From: Pocillopora verrucosa
Taxonomy: Eukaryota; Cnidaria; Anthozoa; Scleractinia; Pocilloporidae
Direction: 5' to 3'
Assembly: GCF_036669915.1 (NCBI RefSeq)
Contig: NC_089312.1
Location: 10,360,938-10,424,937, forward strand
DNA: 64,000 nucleotides
The position numbers and the translations under genes were made by a program. Within the stretch, counting starts at the first letter, position 1. Every line of letters starts with the position of its first letter. Shown here one piece after another: positions 1 to 10,989 of this stretch. The notes beneath the pieces were generated by a model. It searched no databases and was not told the origin of the DNA. It saw only the letters and a program-made list of their open reading frames with translations.

Positions 1-458
1 TTCGCGAAGTGTTTGACTCCCATTTGGCTCTATATTGCACGTTTTGCGGCTGATTTACCATCTTCTGAGTCTTTACAATATTCATTAATTAAGCCTATCA
101 GATTTAACCTGTTTTGAGGTGTTACGTATCTCGTTGGATTTTACCTTTTACACTATTACCTTGTGAGCTATTTCGCTCCTGGTCTGGCTGCGTGAATCTT
201 ATTAGCAAAATATTAAATTTTATTACTTTTGTAGGCACAAACTGGATTTTCAGCAACAATTTTGTGTCTCTAGTTGATTTTAAGACTTGAGGCCCTTTGC
301 TTTCCTGTTAAGTATTCTTTTTGCATGTTTAAAGAAGGAAAAACCAACTATTTCGATATTCATTTCAGCGTTCGGCTGCGACGGATGCAATTTTGATTTA
401 TGTCGATAACTTCATGTACTCACGCAAACATTCCCACCTTTGTCCCACCTGCCTCCAG
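1..458. other. AT-rich DNA without a recognised gene
   Basis: No open frame, RNA gene or repeat that I recognise lies in this stretch. It borders a short tandem repeat on its right. Confidence 0.4.
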
Positions 459-676
459 ATATATGATCAGAAGACGGTAGCACAACTTTGGTAACAGAAA
501 CAAACCTAGTGGGGGAGGCAGGGGATAACGGGTTTAATCAAAGTTGTTATGCATAAATTAATTGTATAAATATATGATCACAAGACGGTAGCACAACTTT
601 GGAAACGGAAACAAACCTAGTGGGGGAGGCAGGGGATAACGGGTTTAATCAAAGTTGTTATGCATAAATTAATTGT
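459..676. repeat. Two-copy 111-bp tandem repeat
   Basis: The unit starting atatatgatcagaagacg at 459 recurs at 570 with only a few substitutions (for example gatcagaag against gatcacaag). Both copies include a g-rich core (agtgggggaggcagggg) and end in gcataaattaattgt. The period is 111 bp. No coding potential is seen. Confidence 0.9.
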
Positions 677-1032
677 CTGACAGATAAAACTGAAATCGGG
701 TGAGTGAGTAGGTAAGCAAGAGAGTGAGCAAATGTTAGGTCCATACGTTAACCTCACAGTATGACTACGTCACACCATGAGGTAAAGTGATAATTGTATA
801 AGTTACGAAGCATTGAGCATAGCTTGAATTTATCAATGTCACCTACGACTGAGACTGTGGCAATTAAAATGTAATAAAGAAAAACAGTATGTTATAATTT
901 CTCACATTGACTCCACGAAATCAGAGCTGCGTATTGTCAACTCGCCTTTACGGCTCGGAATGCTGGCGAATGACAACAACAACAACAACAACTTTATTTT
1001 TTCACCCCAAAATATACAAGAAAAAATAATAT
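677..1032. other. Possible 5' flank of the LINE
   Basis: This stretch holds no gene. It contains a short (aac)n run near 975-992 directly before the LINE reading frame, and may include the 5' untranslated region of that element. The left border of the element cannot be fixed because no target-site duplication was found. Confidence 0.35.
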
Positions 1033-4000
1033 ATGCATGCCAATATGGCTGCCACGCTCTTTAGAGCTCTTGCAGTTTTCTATATTTTTACCTTCATAAC
1101 TATGATAACAGTCGAAAGAGCTTATCGAAATCAATCTTTAACATCAAGATGCATTAGTTGGATGGCTAGATTTGAGCTGAGAGTATCCCGGTCTCGAAAT
1201 CTCCGGGTAAGAAGGGCTATGGTGAAATGGGACAGTCGAGGCATGGTCTTCCTGGCCGCCCCTGAGAAGTTTGTTGTGCTCGACATTACTGTTAATATGG
1301 ATGTCCATCCACATCCTGGACCTGAAGAAGTGGATAATGACCACGGTAAACGAAAACAGAGCTCCAACTCCTCGGACTCTGCTTGTCAACCTGCAATTGG
1401 GTCAGTCAGAATCCATTGCTCTCACAATCGTGACAGGCTACTTTCGCTGAGACGTTCGGCGGGCCGACCTGCGCCTCATGTTTTCGATACCCTTAAATCC
1501 CTGGGAATTCTGAAATACAGAGGTCCGGGATTACGAAGATTGGGGAAAATTACTAAAAATATCTCTGCATCGCAACACTCCGACAGATGTCGACCCATTG
1601 AAGTTGTTAAAACCCGGCGGTTTGCTAGACCTTATCGCTTCCAAGATCCCGCTAAGAACAGATATCTTACAGCTATTCCTCGAGAGCCCACTAAATCATC
1701 TACCGATTGCTCGGAGTTTGCCGTTCCCAAGTGTATGTTCATCAATATTTGCAGTCTCGCAAAAACTAAGAACAAAGTGCGTGCGGCGGTTGGACTTGAG
1801 GCTGACTTGCGATCTAAAGATATTGATGTTTGTGTCGTATCGGAAACACACCTCAAACCGGCACAACCGGATGCGATTGTAAATATTGAGAACTATTCCA
1901 TCTTTCGTAGAGACAGAAATTGGAATGGCAGAGATATGCGCAATAAGGGTGGGATTGCTATATACATCAGGAACAATCTTGCAGTAGAGGATGTTTACCG
2001 CTCTAGTCTTTATGAATTAATTTGTATAACTCTGCGACTTCCCAAGGGACATCGATTTGTAATATGTGGAGTTTATCATCCCCCAAAATTTAATTATGCA
2101 GAGATCGATCTAATGAATCATCTTGTAAATACCGTGGATAATATACTAGACAAACATCCACAAACAGTTGTGTTGTGCGGTGGCGATGTCAACAAACTGG
2201 ATATCAAACGCTTCGAAGAAATGTCTGGTTGGAATGCTCTGGTTAATTTCCCCACCAGAGGGAATTCTTGTTTGGACAACTGTTTCACGAACCGCACGGA
2301 TCTCTTTTCAAAGTGCTATCCCTTTCACATGCTCTCCAAGACGGATCACATGGGAGTTATTTTACCACCCGGTATAAAGCTTCCACCTATCCGCCGTAAA
2401 GTATACGTGCGTGACCAAAGGGCTCATAGAAAGCGTGATCTGTATATCGCGTTGGCGAAGGAAAACTGGGATGATATGATACAGGAAACTGATGTCGATG
2501 AAGTGGTTGGTAGGCTCGAAAATACCATCCTAGGGCACCTGGATAGCTGCATGCCTCTGAAAACAGTGCGCATGTCTTCTAGAGACCCGGGCTGGATGAC
2601 TCCGCTCGTTCGATCGATGATACGAGCCAAATCACGCATATCACTCAGTAATCTAGACCGTCTTAAAGTTATGAATAAAAGGATCTCTGAAGTGATTTTC
2701 AGAAACAGAAGGGACTTTATCGCCTCTATTGGAACTCGGGATTGGTGGAAAAAAGTGGATAAAACATCTCAGCGCCGCAAGCCGGTGATTTCTCTATCTC
2801 TTGGCCACTACGAACTCAACGCGTTAAATGACTACTTTGGTGACCTATGTACTGACCACGCCTACAGAAAGCCAACACCTCTGGAGATTAGTGAAGATCA
2901 GGAAGTCCCAGAAATCTCAGAGCGACAAGTCCTGAATTCTCTTATGCGTATAAAGAAAACAGCAACCGGACCAGATGGCATCCCGTATACTATATGGAAA
3001 GACCACGCCGAGCTATTCGTTCCAGTGATCACCTGGATTTGGAATCTGTCTCTTAGAACACACGCCTGGCCTGTCTCTTGGAAAAAGTCAGACCTGTACC
3101 CCTTGCCGAAGGTTGATATACCTAAGGGAATATCAGACTTCCGCGGAATAAATGTGACACCTGTCATCGCAAGGTGCTTTGAGAAAGCTGTCTTAGGAAC
3201 ACACGCAAGGGAGACCTTCGATGAACATTCTGGGATCTCACAGTTTGCATACATAGAGGGAGGGAGCTGTACCAATGCTCTACTGACTATCCAACATACT
3301 GTCAATCAATATCTTGATATCCCAGAGTGCAAAGCGGTACGCCTATTCGCTATGGATTTCAGCAAGGCTTTTGATAGTGTGAAACACGATCTCCTCTCAC
3401 ACAAATTGAAGCAACTCCCCCTAAATCCTTTTATAGTTAACTGGTATCTAAGCTTTTTGGAAGACAGGCAGCAGAGAGTCATTAGAAATGGGTTTATTGG
3501 AAAATGGAAAAGTGTCAACAAAGGTACCACCCAAGGAAGTGTCAGCGGGCCGCACTTGTTCAATGTCTTTCTCAGTGATTTAGAGATACACTTGGACAAT
3601 AAGAGCGTGCTGGTAAAATATGCAGATGATACAACCATTATCTCGCCTGTGATAGGTGATAATGACAATTCTATCGCACTGATTAATCAGTTTTCCCAGT
3701 GGTCTAGAAGTAATGGTATGTGTAGCAATCCATCTAAGTGCAAGGAAATCATTTTCCGCAAGAAAGGTTGTACAATAGAGTTTCCGATGGTGTCTGGAAT
3801 ACCACAGACAAAAGAGCTTACTATTTTAGGGGTAACATTTCAGGAAGACAGTAGGTTCATAACACATATTCGGGAAAAACTAATTAAAGCAAACAAGTGC
3901 CTGTTCATTTTAAGATCTTTAAGGAAAGAAGGATACAATCAGGCCGAAATAGACCATCTGTTTCTAAATCTGGTTCTACCAAATATATTATACGGGCTGT

Positions 4001-4302
4001 CCGTATTTGGCGCTGTAAATTCCGAATTAACAACAATCCAATGTTTCTTAGATCGATGTTATAAGCGCAAGTATACATCCGATCACATTAATGTTTATGA
4101 ATTGTTAGTTCAACAGGACACGCGTATCTTCAAGAATGTTTTTAATAATACAATACACCCTTTAAGAGCTATAATGCCAAAAAAGAAATTAACCAAGTAC
4201 AATCTGAGGAAAGAGACAAGTCACCATCCTAAAATAAACACTGATAGGTTCAAAAACACGTTTGTTAATCGTTTAATTTTTAAACATAATCTAGTCTTAT
4301 AA
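1033..4302 (+). CDS. LINE ORF2-like protein: AP endonuclease plus reverse transcriptase
   Basis: A single uninterrupted frame of 1089 residues encodes the enzyme that copies a non-LTR retrotransposon. An endonuclease/exonuclease/phosphatase fold begins near residue 235 (INICSLAKTKNKV), with the metal-binding glutamate in VSETHL, GGIAIYIR, GGDVN and the SKTDHMGV motif. The reverse-transcriptase domain follows (about residues 640-930), with FRGINVTP, FAMDFSKAFDSVKH, the GTTQGSVSGP turn and the catalytic KYADDTT box. The N-terminal roughly 230 residues are lineage-specific; residues 90-97 read DVHPHPGP, resembling a degenerate 2A motif. The frame has no stops or shifts, so the copy may be young. 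The layout fits APE-type elements of the CR1/L2/Rex1 group; I cannot fix the clade by eye. Confidence 0.95.
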   Translation: MHANMAATLFRALAVFYIFTFITMITVERAYRNQSLTSRCISWMARFELRVSRSRNLRVRRAMVKWDSRGMVFLAAPEKFVVLDITVNMDVHPHPGPEEVDNDHGKRKQSSNSSDSACQPAIGSVRIHCSHNRDRLLSLRRSAGRPAPHVFDTLKSLGILKYRGPGLRRLGKITKNISASQHSDRCRPIEVVKTRRFARPYRFQDPAKNRYLTAIPREPTKSSTDCSEFAVPKCMFINICSLAKTKNKVRAAVGLEADLRSKDIDVCVVSETHLKPAQPDAIVNIENYSIFRRDRNWNGRDMRNKGGIAIYIRNNLAVEDVYRSSLYELICITLRLPKGHRFVICGVYHPPKFNYAEIDLMNHLVNTVDNILDKHPQTVVLCGGDVNKLDIKRFEEMSGWNALVNFPTRGNSCLDNCFTNRTDLFSKCYPFHMLSKTDHMGVILPPGIKLPPIRRKVYVRDQRAHRKRDLYIALAKENWDDMIQETDVDEVVGRLENTILGHLDSCMPLKTVRMSSRDPGWMTPLVRSMIRAKSRISLSNLDRLKVMNKRISEVIFRNRRDFIASIGTRDWWKKVDKTSQRRKPVISLSLGHYELNALNDYFGDLCTDHAYRKPTPLEISEDQEVPEISERQVLNSLMRIKKTATGPDGIPYTIWKDHAELFVPVITWIWNLSLRTHAWPVSWKKSDLYPLPKVDIPKGISDFRGINVTPVIARCFEKAVLGTHARETFDEHSGISQFAYIEGGSCTNALLTIQHTVNQYLDIPECKAVRLFAMDFSKAFDSVKHDLLSHKLKQLPLNPFIVNWYLSFLEDRQQRVIRNGFIGKWKSVNKGTTQGSVSGPHLFNVFLSDLEIHLDNKSVLVKYADDTTIISPVIGDNDNSIALINQFSQWSRSNGMCSNPSKCKEIIFRKKGCTIEFPMVSGIPQTKELTILGVTFQEDSRFITHIREKLIKANKCLFILRSLRKEGYNQAEIDHLFLNLVLPNILYGLSVFGAVNSELTTIQCFLDRCYKRKYTSDHINVYELLVQQDTRIFKNVFNNTIHPLRAIMPKKKLTKYNLRKETSHHPKINTDRFKNTFVNRLIFKHNLVL

Positions 4303-4430
4303 TTTTTATCTTGATTTTCTCTGTAATTTATATATATACCTTCTTTTAATGTTGTAACATAGGATATGTGATTATTTATCTTATGACTTAATAAAGATTC
4401 AAGAAGAAGAAGAAGAAGAAGAAAGAAAAA
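4303..4430 (+). other. LINE 3' UTR and simple-repeat tail
   Basis: After the stop codon the sequence is AT-rich, carries an AATAAA-type signal near 4390 and ends in an (aag)n run at about 4400-4425. Short microsatellite tails in place of poly(A) are typical of CR1/L2-like elements, so this is the likely 3' end of the element. Confidence 0.65.
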
Positions 4431-4439
4431 TTTATAATA

Positions 4440-4915
4440 ATAGTACAGACAATGATAGGGGCGCTGGCTGCCCGAAATAATCTAAGAGTTAAAAATGCCA
4501 GGCAGTCAGTCAGACAGAACAAGACCTCTCAAAACTAGCATCCTTTCACACAGCTAACCTCAGGAAGATTCTGAGAATCTTCTGGCCTCAGAAAATATCA
4601 AACGACCAGCTACTGAGGCAAACCAAGCAGGAGGATATTCGTACACTTGTCAACAGGAGAAGATGGAGGTGGATCAGTCATGTGATGCCGAAGGCCAGTA
4701 ACAACATAGCAAGAATTGCAATGCACTGGACACCTGTAGGCAAACGAAGCAGAGGGCGCCCGAAAACAACTTGGCGCAGGACAGTAGAGAAGAGACTAAG
4801 GGGGCTCAATTACAGCTGGAGCACCATTGAAAAACTGGCTAAAGATAGACAGGGTTGGAAGGATTTCGTTGCTGCCCTATGTGCCACACAGGCATGATGG
4901 GTAGTAAGTAAGTAA
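4440..4915 (+). pseudogene. 5'-truncated LINE, C-terminal remnant
   Basis: The translated stretch at 4682-4897 reads WTPVGKRSRGRPKTTWRRTV and continues to FVAALCATQA. This is the conserved C-terminus of a different invertebrate LINE family from the one upstream. Homologous residues extend upstream in broken frames from about 4530 (RRWRWISHVMPK just before the open part). The copy ends in a (taag)n tail at 4903-4919, the usual 3' terminus of such a family. The reverse-transcriptase domain is missing, so it is a dead 5'-truncated insertion. Confidence 0.8.
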
Positions 4916-4919
4916 GTAA

Positions 4920-5220
4920 GTCAACAACCCTCCACTCCACATAATAAACAGAAATCTTGCGATTTATCTCTGATGAGTTGCTTGACATGCTTAAAAGTCC
5001 GCCCTTTCTAACCAGGCAACATTACAAGAAACTTATCTACCATTTTGTTAGCACCTGGAAAGATTGAAATGGGGGAGAAAAATGACAATAAAAGAAAAAA
5101 TTAAAAAAGTAGTGGAGCTTACTAAGACTAATGCCACTCACTGAAGATTTTAATGAAATTTGTTCCTTATTTTTCACACAGGGAAGGAGAAGCATAAGAA
5201 GATACAGGAGTCTATCTAAA
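4920..5220. other. No recognised feature
   Basis: AT-rich spacer between the truncated LINE and the 424-bp duplication. I see no reading frame or repeat that I can name. Confidence 0.3.
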
Positions 5221-6069
5221 CACCGAAGTCAACCTTTAAGGACGCCTTAGGTTTTTCCTGAAGGCACCGAAATAGGAGCATTCGTTCTGTGAATAACGTC
5301 ACGTGTATGGCGAATAACACCACATGCACATCCTATGCAGTAAGTATCCACGTATTTTTTTGTTTACCGCATCTTGAAAATCTTGTCGACCTTTTTCGTC
5401 GGAAATTAGATGTTTTCATTTGCAGAATCACCATAGCTGCGATTTTTAATTACAGTTTAAACGCATATTGCGAGACACCCGGACCAAGTTACAAAAAACA
5501 GAAATGATTGGTTCACAAAATATTGCTCAACGACCACCGCCGAAAATGTCTCTCTAAATTAAATGTTAGCTCTACAAGTTTTCGCACAAACCAATTTCTA
5601 ACTGCATTCGTAGTCGCCTTTGCTGTAAAACGGATCTACTAAGACACCGAAGTCAACCTTTAAGGACGCCTTAGGTTTTTCCTGAAGGCACCGAAATAGG
5701 AGCATTCGTTCTGTGAATAACGTCACGTGTATGGCGAATAACACCACATGCACATCCTATGCAGTAAGTATCCACGTATTTTTTTGTTTACCGCATCTTG
5801 AAAATCTTGTCGACCTTTTTCGTCGGAAATTAGATGTTTTCATTTGCAGAATCACCATAGCTGCGATTTTTAATTACAGTTTAAACGCATATTGCGAGAC
5901 ACCCGGACCAAGTTACAAAAAACAGAAATGATTGGTTCACAAAATATTGCTCAACGACCACCGCCGAAAATGTCTCTCTAAATTAAATGTTAGCTCTACA
6001 AGTTTTCGCACAAACCAATTTCTAACTGCATTCGTAGTCGCCTTTGCTGTAAAACGGATCTACTAAGAC
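5221..6069. repeat. Perfect 424-bp tandem duplication
   Basis: Two adjacent 424-bp units (about 5221-5644 and 5645-6069) appear identical wherever compared, including a small 72-codon frame repeated at 5289 and 5713. The shared end is ggatctactaagac. Such identity implies a very recent duplication, or an assembly join of two haplotypes. The repeated frame resembles no family I know and is probably not a gene. Confidence 0.92.
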
Positions 6070-7930
6070 TTCTTATGCGTGATTCGAACCCTGTGTTTGA
6101 GTCCGCAGTCCCCTTTGAGATCGTGTTTACTCTTTTTGGAAACTGGCCTTAAGGAGTCACCCACGAGACAGGCAAGAACAAACCGAGAAAGCACTGGCGA
6201 CAGAGGAAGCCTTCCGCTCTCCTTAGTTTCCGCTCTGTCATACCTACGTTCATACAAAAGTTAATATCTTCTTCAAAAACATTCCTGCCTTTTTGGGGTC
6301 GAATGGGTCAGTAGTTCACCATGAAACTCACATTGGAGTTTTTATTCCCATCCTTTAACACATGTAAGACGATTTTAATCTCCATGGCACCGACTTCAGC
6401 GGATTTTTAGGCTTATGAACATGACCAAAACCGAAGCTAAATGGGTATGCAAACTTTTCTTTGGTAAAATTTACAGTCGAGAAAACTTCTTCACCTAAGA
6501 TATATCACACCTTAAGTAAGCTTGGATGTTTACACATATTTAAGTCACTTTATCTGATCAGAACAACACTGAGATTTGAATGACCTCCATAAATCGTTAT
6601 ACCATCTCGTCCAAGCTGGTATGCATGATAGCGTCTCGGGATGATTATTTATGATCATGTGTTAAAGGCATGTGCTTAGACTGGAATTATATCATCGACC
6701 AAAGAATTATGGAATCACGTTTTCAAACTTAACCAATACTCGAATATAAATTAGCGACTGCGGGCAGAATGAATTGTTTATGTCCGTTGCATTGGTAACG
6801 CAAAAAAACATGACCATATAAGGTGGTTTTGTACTTTTGTTTGCCCATATTTCTCACATAACCCTAAATGAAAATGGTTTTAACAAAAATTATTTCTAGT
6901 TTGTGTGTAAATTTTTTATTGATAAGGTACTTAATTGGAGGATTTTAAGGAGAAAACTCAGGCTGGTATTAAAAACATAACCTGCAAGGTTATACCCATG
7001 AACCGATTTGCACCAGGTTCAAGATAAACAAACAACTACCGAGGTGGACAGACAAAATCCTCTTCGTAAAATTAAAAAAAAAACTCGGGAGGGGTAGTGC
7101 ACCACCCCCCCCCACCCCCCACCCCCTTGTACATCCAAGTGTTAAGTCACAACCAATGGCCCATTCTCATCCCCATGGCTACTCGTTTACCCGAACCGTC
7201 GCTCGTATCTCGATCCGACGAAAAGGAAACGAGGATTCTACAAACGACATGTCACCCAGGCATGCTTCTTGAGGTTAGAGACCAAGAGTTCAACTGGGTT
7301 CGATGACCAGGTGCAATCACGTTCCCAGAGGTCACGGGTTGAAAGAGTGTAGCAAAGCAAGGGCCCTACCCCCCGTTTCACGCACGTACTAGTTTTATTA
7401 AAATTCACGGGTCACGTATTTAGAAGGGAATACTTCAAATCTCTCTTCTTGTGTTTAAGGTTTTAGGGAAATCTTGATGCCGTTTACGAAATGATATACG
7501 GGTCAAGTATATTTCAGGTCACGTATATTTCGTGCACCTCTCTGGTTCATAAATTCACGAATCACGCTCGCCCTTCTGTAAGATTTACGCTTCACTTAGT
7601 AATATTGGCCTTAAATCATCACTCGTCAAATATTTTTTTTAACGGAGACTGGTAGTTTTCATTATTAACAAAGCCTATCGTAATTGATTCAATTTAAGGG
7701 GGCAATACTGGAATACCTGCGGTTTTGTCTTTTCAGTGATAATATTAGCGGCAAGTTTTTAAACATAGCGCTGTGAAAACCTCACAAACTGCTAAGAAAA
7801 AATTCCTAAAAAAATCTATTTAACAGGTGCTCAAAAATTGAAAACATTAACCGATCAAGATTTGCGCGTAGATGCACACAGCGTTAACAGAAAAAAAAAA
7901 ACCAACGTTATGATTCATCGTTCGTGTCAT
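6070..7930. other. Intergenic DNA, no gene recognised
   Basis: AT-rich sequence with a C-rich tract at about 7104-7128 (runs of c interrupted by a and t). Short frames are present, but none has domain-like content or credible splice borders. Confidence 0.35.
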
Positions 7931-8614
7931 TATGCCAGTGAAGTCACAACCCATTGTCTATCATAGGTTAATTCTTGTTAGAATATTAATTGTCAATATT
8001 TGTCATGATCGAGATCATGAGTCACGAACAAAAACGGCACGCGCTGCTAAGTGTAACACGTTGTTAGGGTGTGGTGATTATTCATTTGTCGGCAAAACTA
8101 CGATAATCCGCAAACAAATCTTAACGAAATATCACGAGAAGGTGTTAAAAAAATTTGTATTGTGTAATCTTATCGGGTTCTTTCAGGAAGATTTTAAAAC
8201 TGTGACGATGGTCTTTTACAAGGACCCGGACCACAAAAAAACCTTAAATACTCTAAAAAGAACTAAGAAAGACTTATTAAGTTTCAGGACTTTCGGACGG
8301 GACACAACAGAGACGGGAGCTAATTATAAAACTGTTGACGGCCAAAATGCGGTTCACCAGGGTTAACGAATATAGTATATAGTATGCCGGTTTTTAGACA
8401 ACATGTTCAAGAACCAGAAATAATTAATATAGAGTATGAGAACGGACACGCTTTCAACTGCATGGATATTTTGCACTGGAACGCAACCTATCCAAAATAA
8501 AGAGCAATACTATTATTTTCCATGCACTTTTGTCCTGGAGGGAGGGGAGGAAGGAGCTTATTATGAACCTGAAGGTTTTAGACGGTAGGGTTTTTGAGGG
8601 GTAAACAAGGTAGA

Positions 8615-8905
8615 AGCCCACTCAGTCGGAGCTTATCCCGATTTCCATGTTGCATGAAGCGACTAAGAGTATAACCACTCCCCCCTGGATGGGATGCTAG
8701 TTCATTGCAAGCTTACCCCTCAGGATTTCATCACACCTCCGTGACAATTCGCTGTTATCCGTTCATAGTCTTGGGTGGAGAAAGACACACTGAGAGAGTA
8801 AAGTGTCTTTCCCAAAAACACGACTGACAGAGTGACCCGGTTAAGTCTCGAACCTGGATCCTTTCGAACTTGGTGTCCAGTGCACTGATCTTCAGGCCAT
8901 TGCTT
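8615..8905 (-). repeat. tRNA-derived SINE
   Basis: Read on the minus strand, the element starts near 8905 with a tRNA-like head containing a B-box-like stretch (ccaggttcgagac). It continues through gggaaagacactttactc to ctagcatcccatccaggg near its 3' part. I recall this arrangement as a widespread marine-animal SINE. It lies in the spacer of duplication unit 1, and the corresponding parts of units 2 and 3 do not show it, so insertion probably followed duplication. Confidence 0.65.
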
Positions 8906-10852
8906 CTTCTACGGTTTTAAAGGGGTGGGGGTAGGGGGTAATTTAGGCGTGTACGTTAATTTTAGGAAATGGCCTTCCAAAGATCCTGTAGTTTTACCTT
9001 ACAAAGATTTTAAGAAGACAATTTTGTTGAAAATTTCCTCGGAATATGAAAGTCCTGAAATATTGCCCAGTTGCTGGTTAAAATGTAAAAAAATCTTCAA
9101 AGCCGACGAAAGTGCTTCAAAACTCCAACGCAGCTAGCAAAGACTGGGCATGAAGAGAGCAGTTGCATTTTATTTCTTTTTGAAAAAATCTCTATCATTT
9201 AAACTATTTAATGAATAAATTTCCTCATAAGAACAAAATAAAATATTCATCAGATTTCACACAATGCCAAACACATAAGTCTGCTAAAAATAATTTTGAA
9301 ATATGTTGACTGAAAAACATTGTCATGTTAGTTTTCGGCTATGATACACTTCTAAGTCACAGTTTTGTCGACAGCACTTATCTCGCCCACACAAAGGCAC
9401 TTGAGTTTAGCAAAGTCATTGAAAAATCTTCATATCGTGCCCAACCAATCGTGCTTCATATCGGGCCAACCCAGATGAAGGGTATTGGAATGGCAGTTGA
9501 CGCACAGGCGAAGTTGTGACCGGCCTTCATTCAAGGAAAGAAGGAATTAAGCATTCCTTCCTTCCTTTTTTTCTAGTAGCACAATTAACTTCTTACCATT
9601 TCAAGTCCTTAGCCGTGAGAAACGCAGCGAGTTATTTGGTTATTGAAAACATCACGTTCGAAGTGTGACTGTTTCCATGTTAACAAAGATGTTAGCGGAA
9701 GAAACCGCCCACGTTAGAACTTATATGAAATCAGCGTCCTATATTTATTCCGTGGATCACTCGAGAAATTCAATTTACTGCATCAATGCACAGATTTCGC
9801 AAACTCATGAGAAAATCATTGTTGCATTACATTCAAAGTTTTCTACAGTCTATCACATGTAATGGAAAAAAGCAACAATTATAGGTACTTACAAGAAGCG
9901 TTGATCATCTTGGGATCAAAGGCGCGTTAATAGCTATGTTTTCTTCTCCATAACTAAAGTTTTCTTTTTTAATGATGACCTTTGAGTAATTACTATGATC
10001 AATATAAATTAAAAAAATCAAAGACTTCACAGCGGCATAGAAAGACCAGAAAACATGCCAATCAACAGCTGAAAAGATGAAACATAAAAACATTTATTTA
10101 CGCGGCACATTTATCTCCTAAAAAAATAACTTCGGTGAAATGTTAGACTGATATCATCCATTTCGGGTCGAGCCCGGGATTAATGCGTTAAGAATGTGTT
10201 CAAGTGACTAAGTGACAGTGTTAATACATGATTTTAATGAGTCACAAGTTGAGATTAATTATCTTCTTAATGAGATAGTTTTAAAAGTTAACTTTGGGAA
10301 TGAATCTTGACAAAAGCTTGATTTACACTGTTCTGATTAAACCGATTTCTTCGGCATCCTGATATTCAAAGGCCCATCAATTTTGATAGCAATCCGCTCT
10401 ATTACAACTGTAGCATGGACATGCGTTATATTGACTAAAGAGACAGATCCAGAAGCTACGCATTAAAGAAATAACGCAATCTTCAAAGGGCAATGAATCC
10501 TCCAATGCTTTATAATTGTGGCTGCGTATTAAGTTTAGTTAATTCACTCAGGAATAGGTTGTTTTAATAAAAAAAAAAGCAATTAATTTTCAATCTAGAA
10601 AAATTGTGCGCTGTTTCAGTTTCGTATTTAATTAGTTTCCATGGTGTTTATCCCAAAACATAGACGCAAAGAAGGAAAAAATAGCTACACCCTACTTGAA
10701 TTCAAGTTCTAAAGCCAACATGTTCGCCGGTAATTATTTGTTATGTAGATATGATTGGCATTTTCCAGATCCTGAAGAACCTCACGATTAACGCAAACCG
10801 CAGCCCTGTTGCACAGTAAATAAAAGAAAAACGCTATATTGATGAATCATGA

Positions 10853-10878
10853 CACGTGATCCTAAATCGCTATAAAAG
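10853..10878 (+). promoter_or_regulatory. E-box and TATA box of peptide gene 1
   Basis: CACGTG at 10853-10858 is followed 12 bp later by TATAAAAG at 10871-10878, about 112 bp before the start codon. Both elements and their spacing recur upstream of the two paralogues (18270-18295 and 26000-26026). A TATA-type core promoter suits a strongly and cell-specifically expressed gene. Confidence 0.7.
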
Positions 10879-10989
10879 AACACACTGAAATTGTTTCAAT
10901 CATTGGATAACAGCAGAGGTGACTATTGCAAAGGAAATTGGAAAGCAGATCCTTTTTTTTATAAACACTAGCCATAAAGTTCCTTAACC

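Noticed and set aside
10690..10792. Shared frame before each peptide gene promoter (also 17990-18208)
   Set aside because: It lies upstream of the TATA box in all copies and is open only in unit 2, so conserved promoter DNA is the simpler reading.
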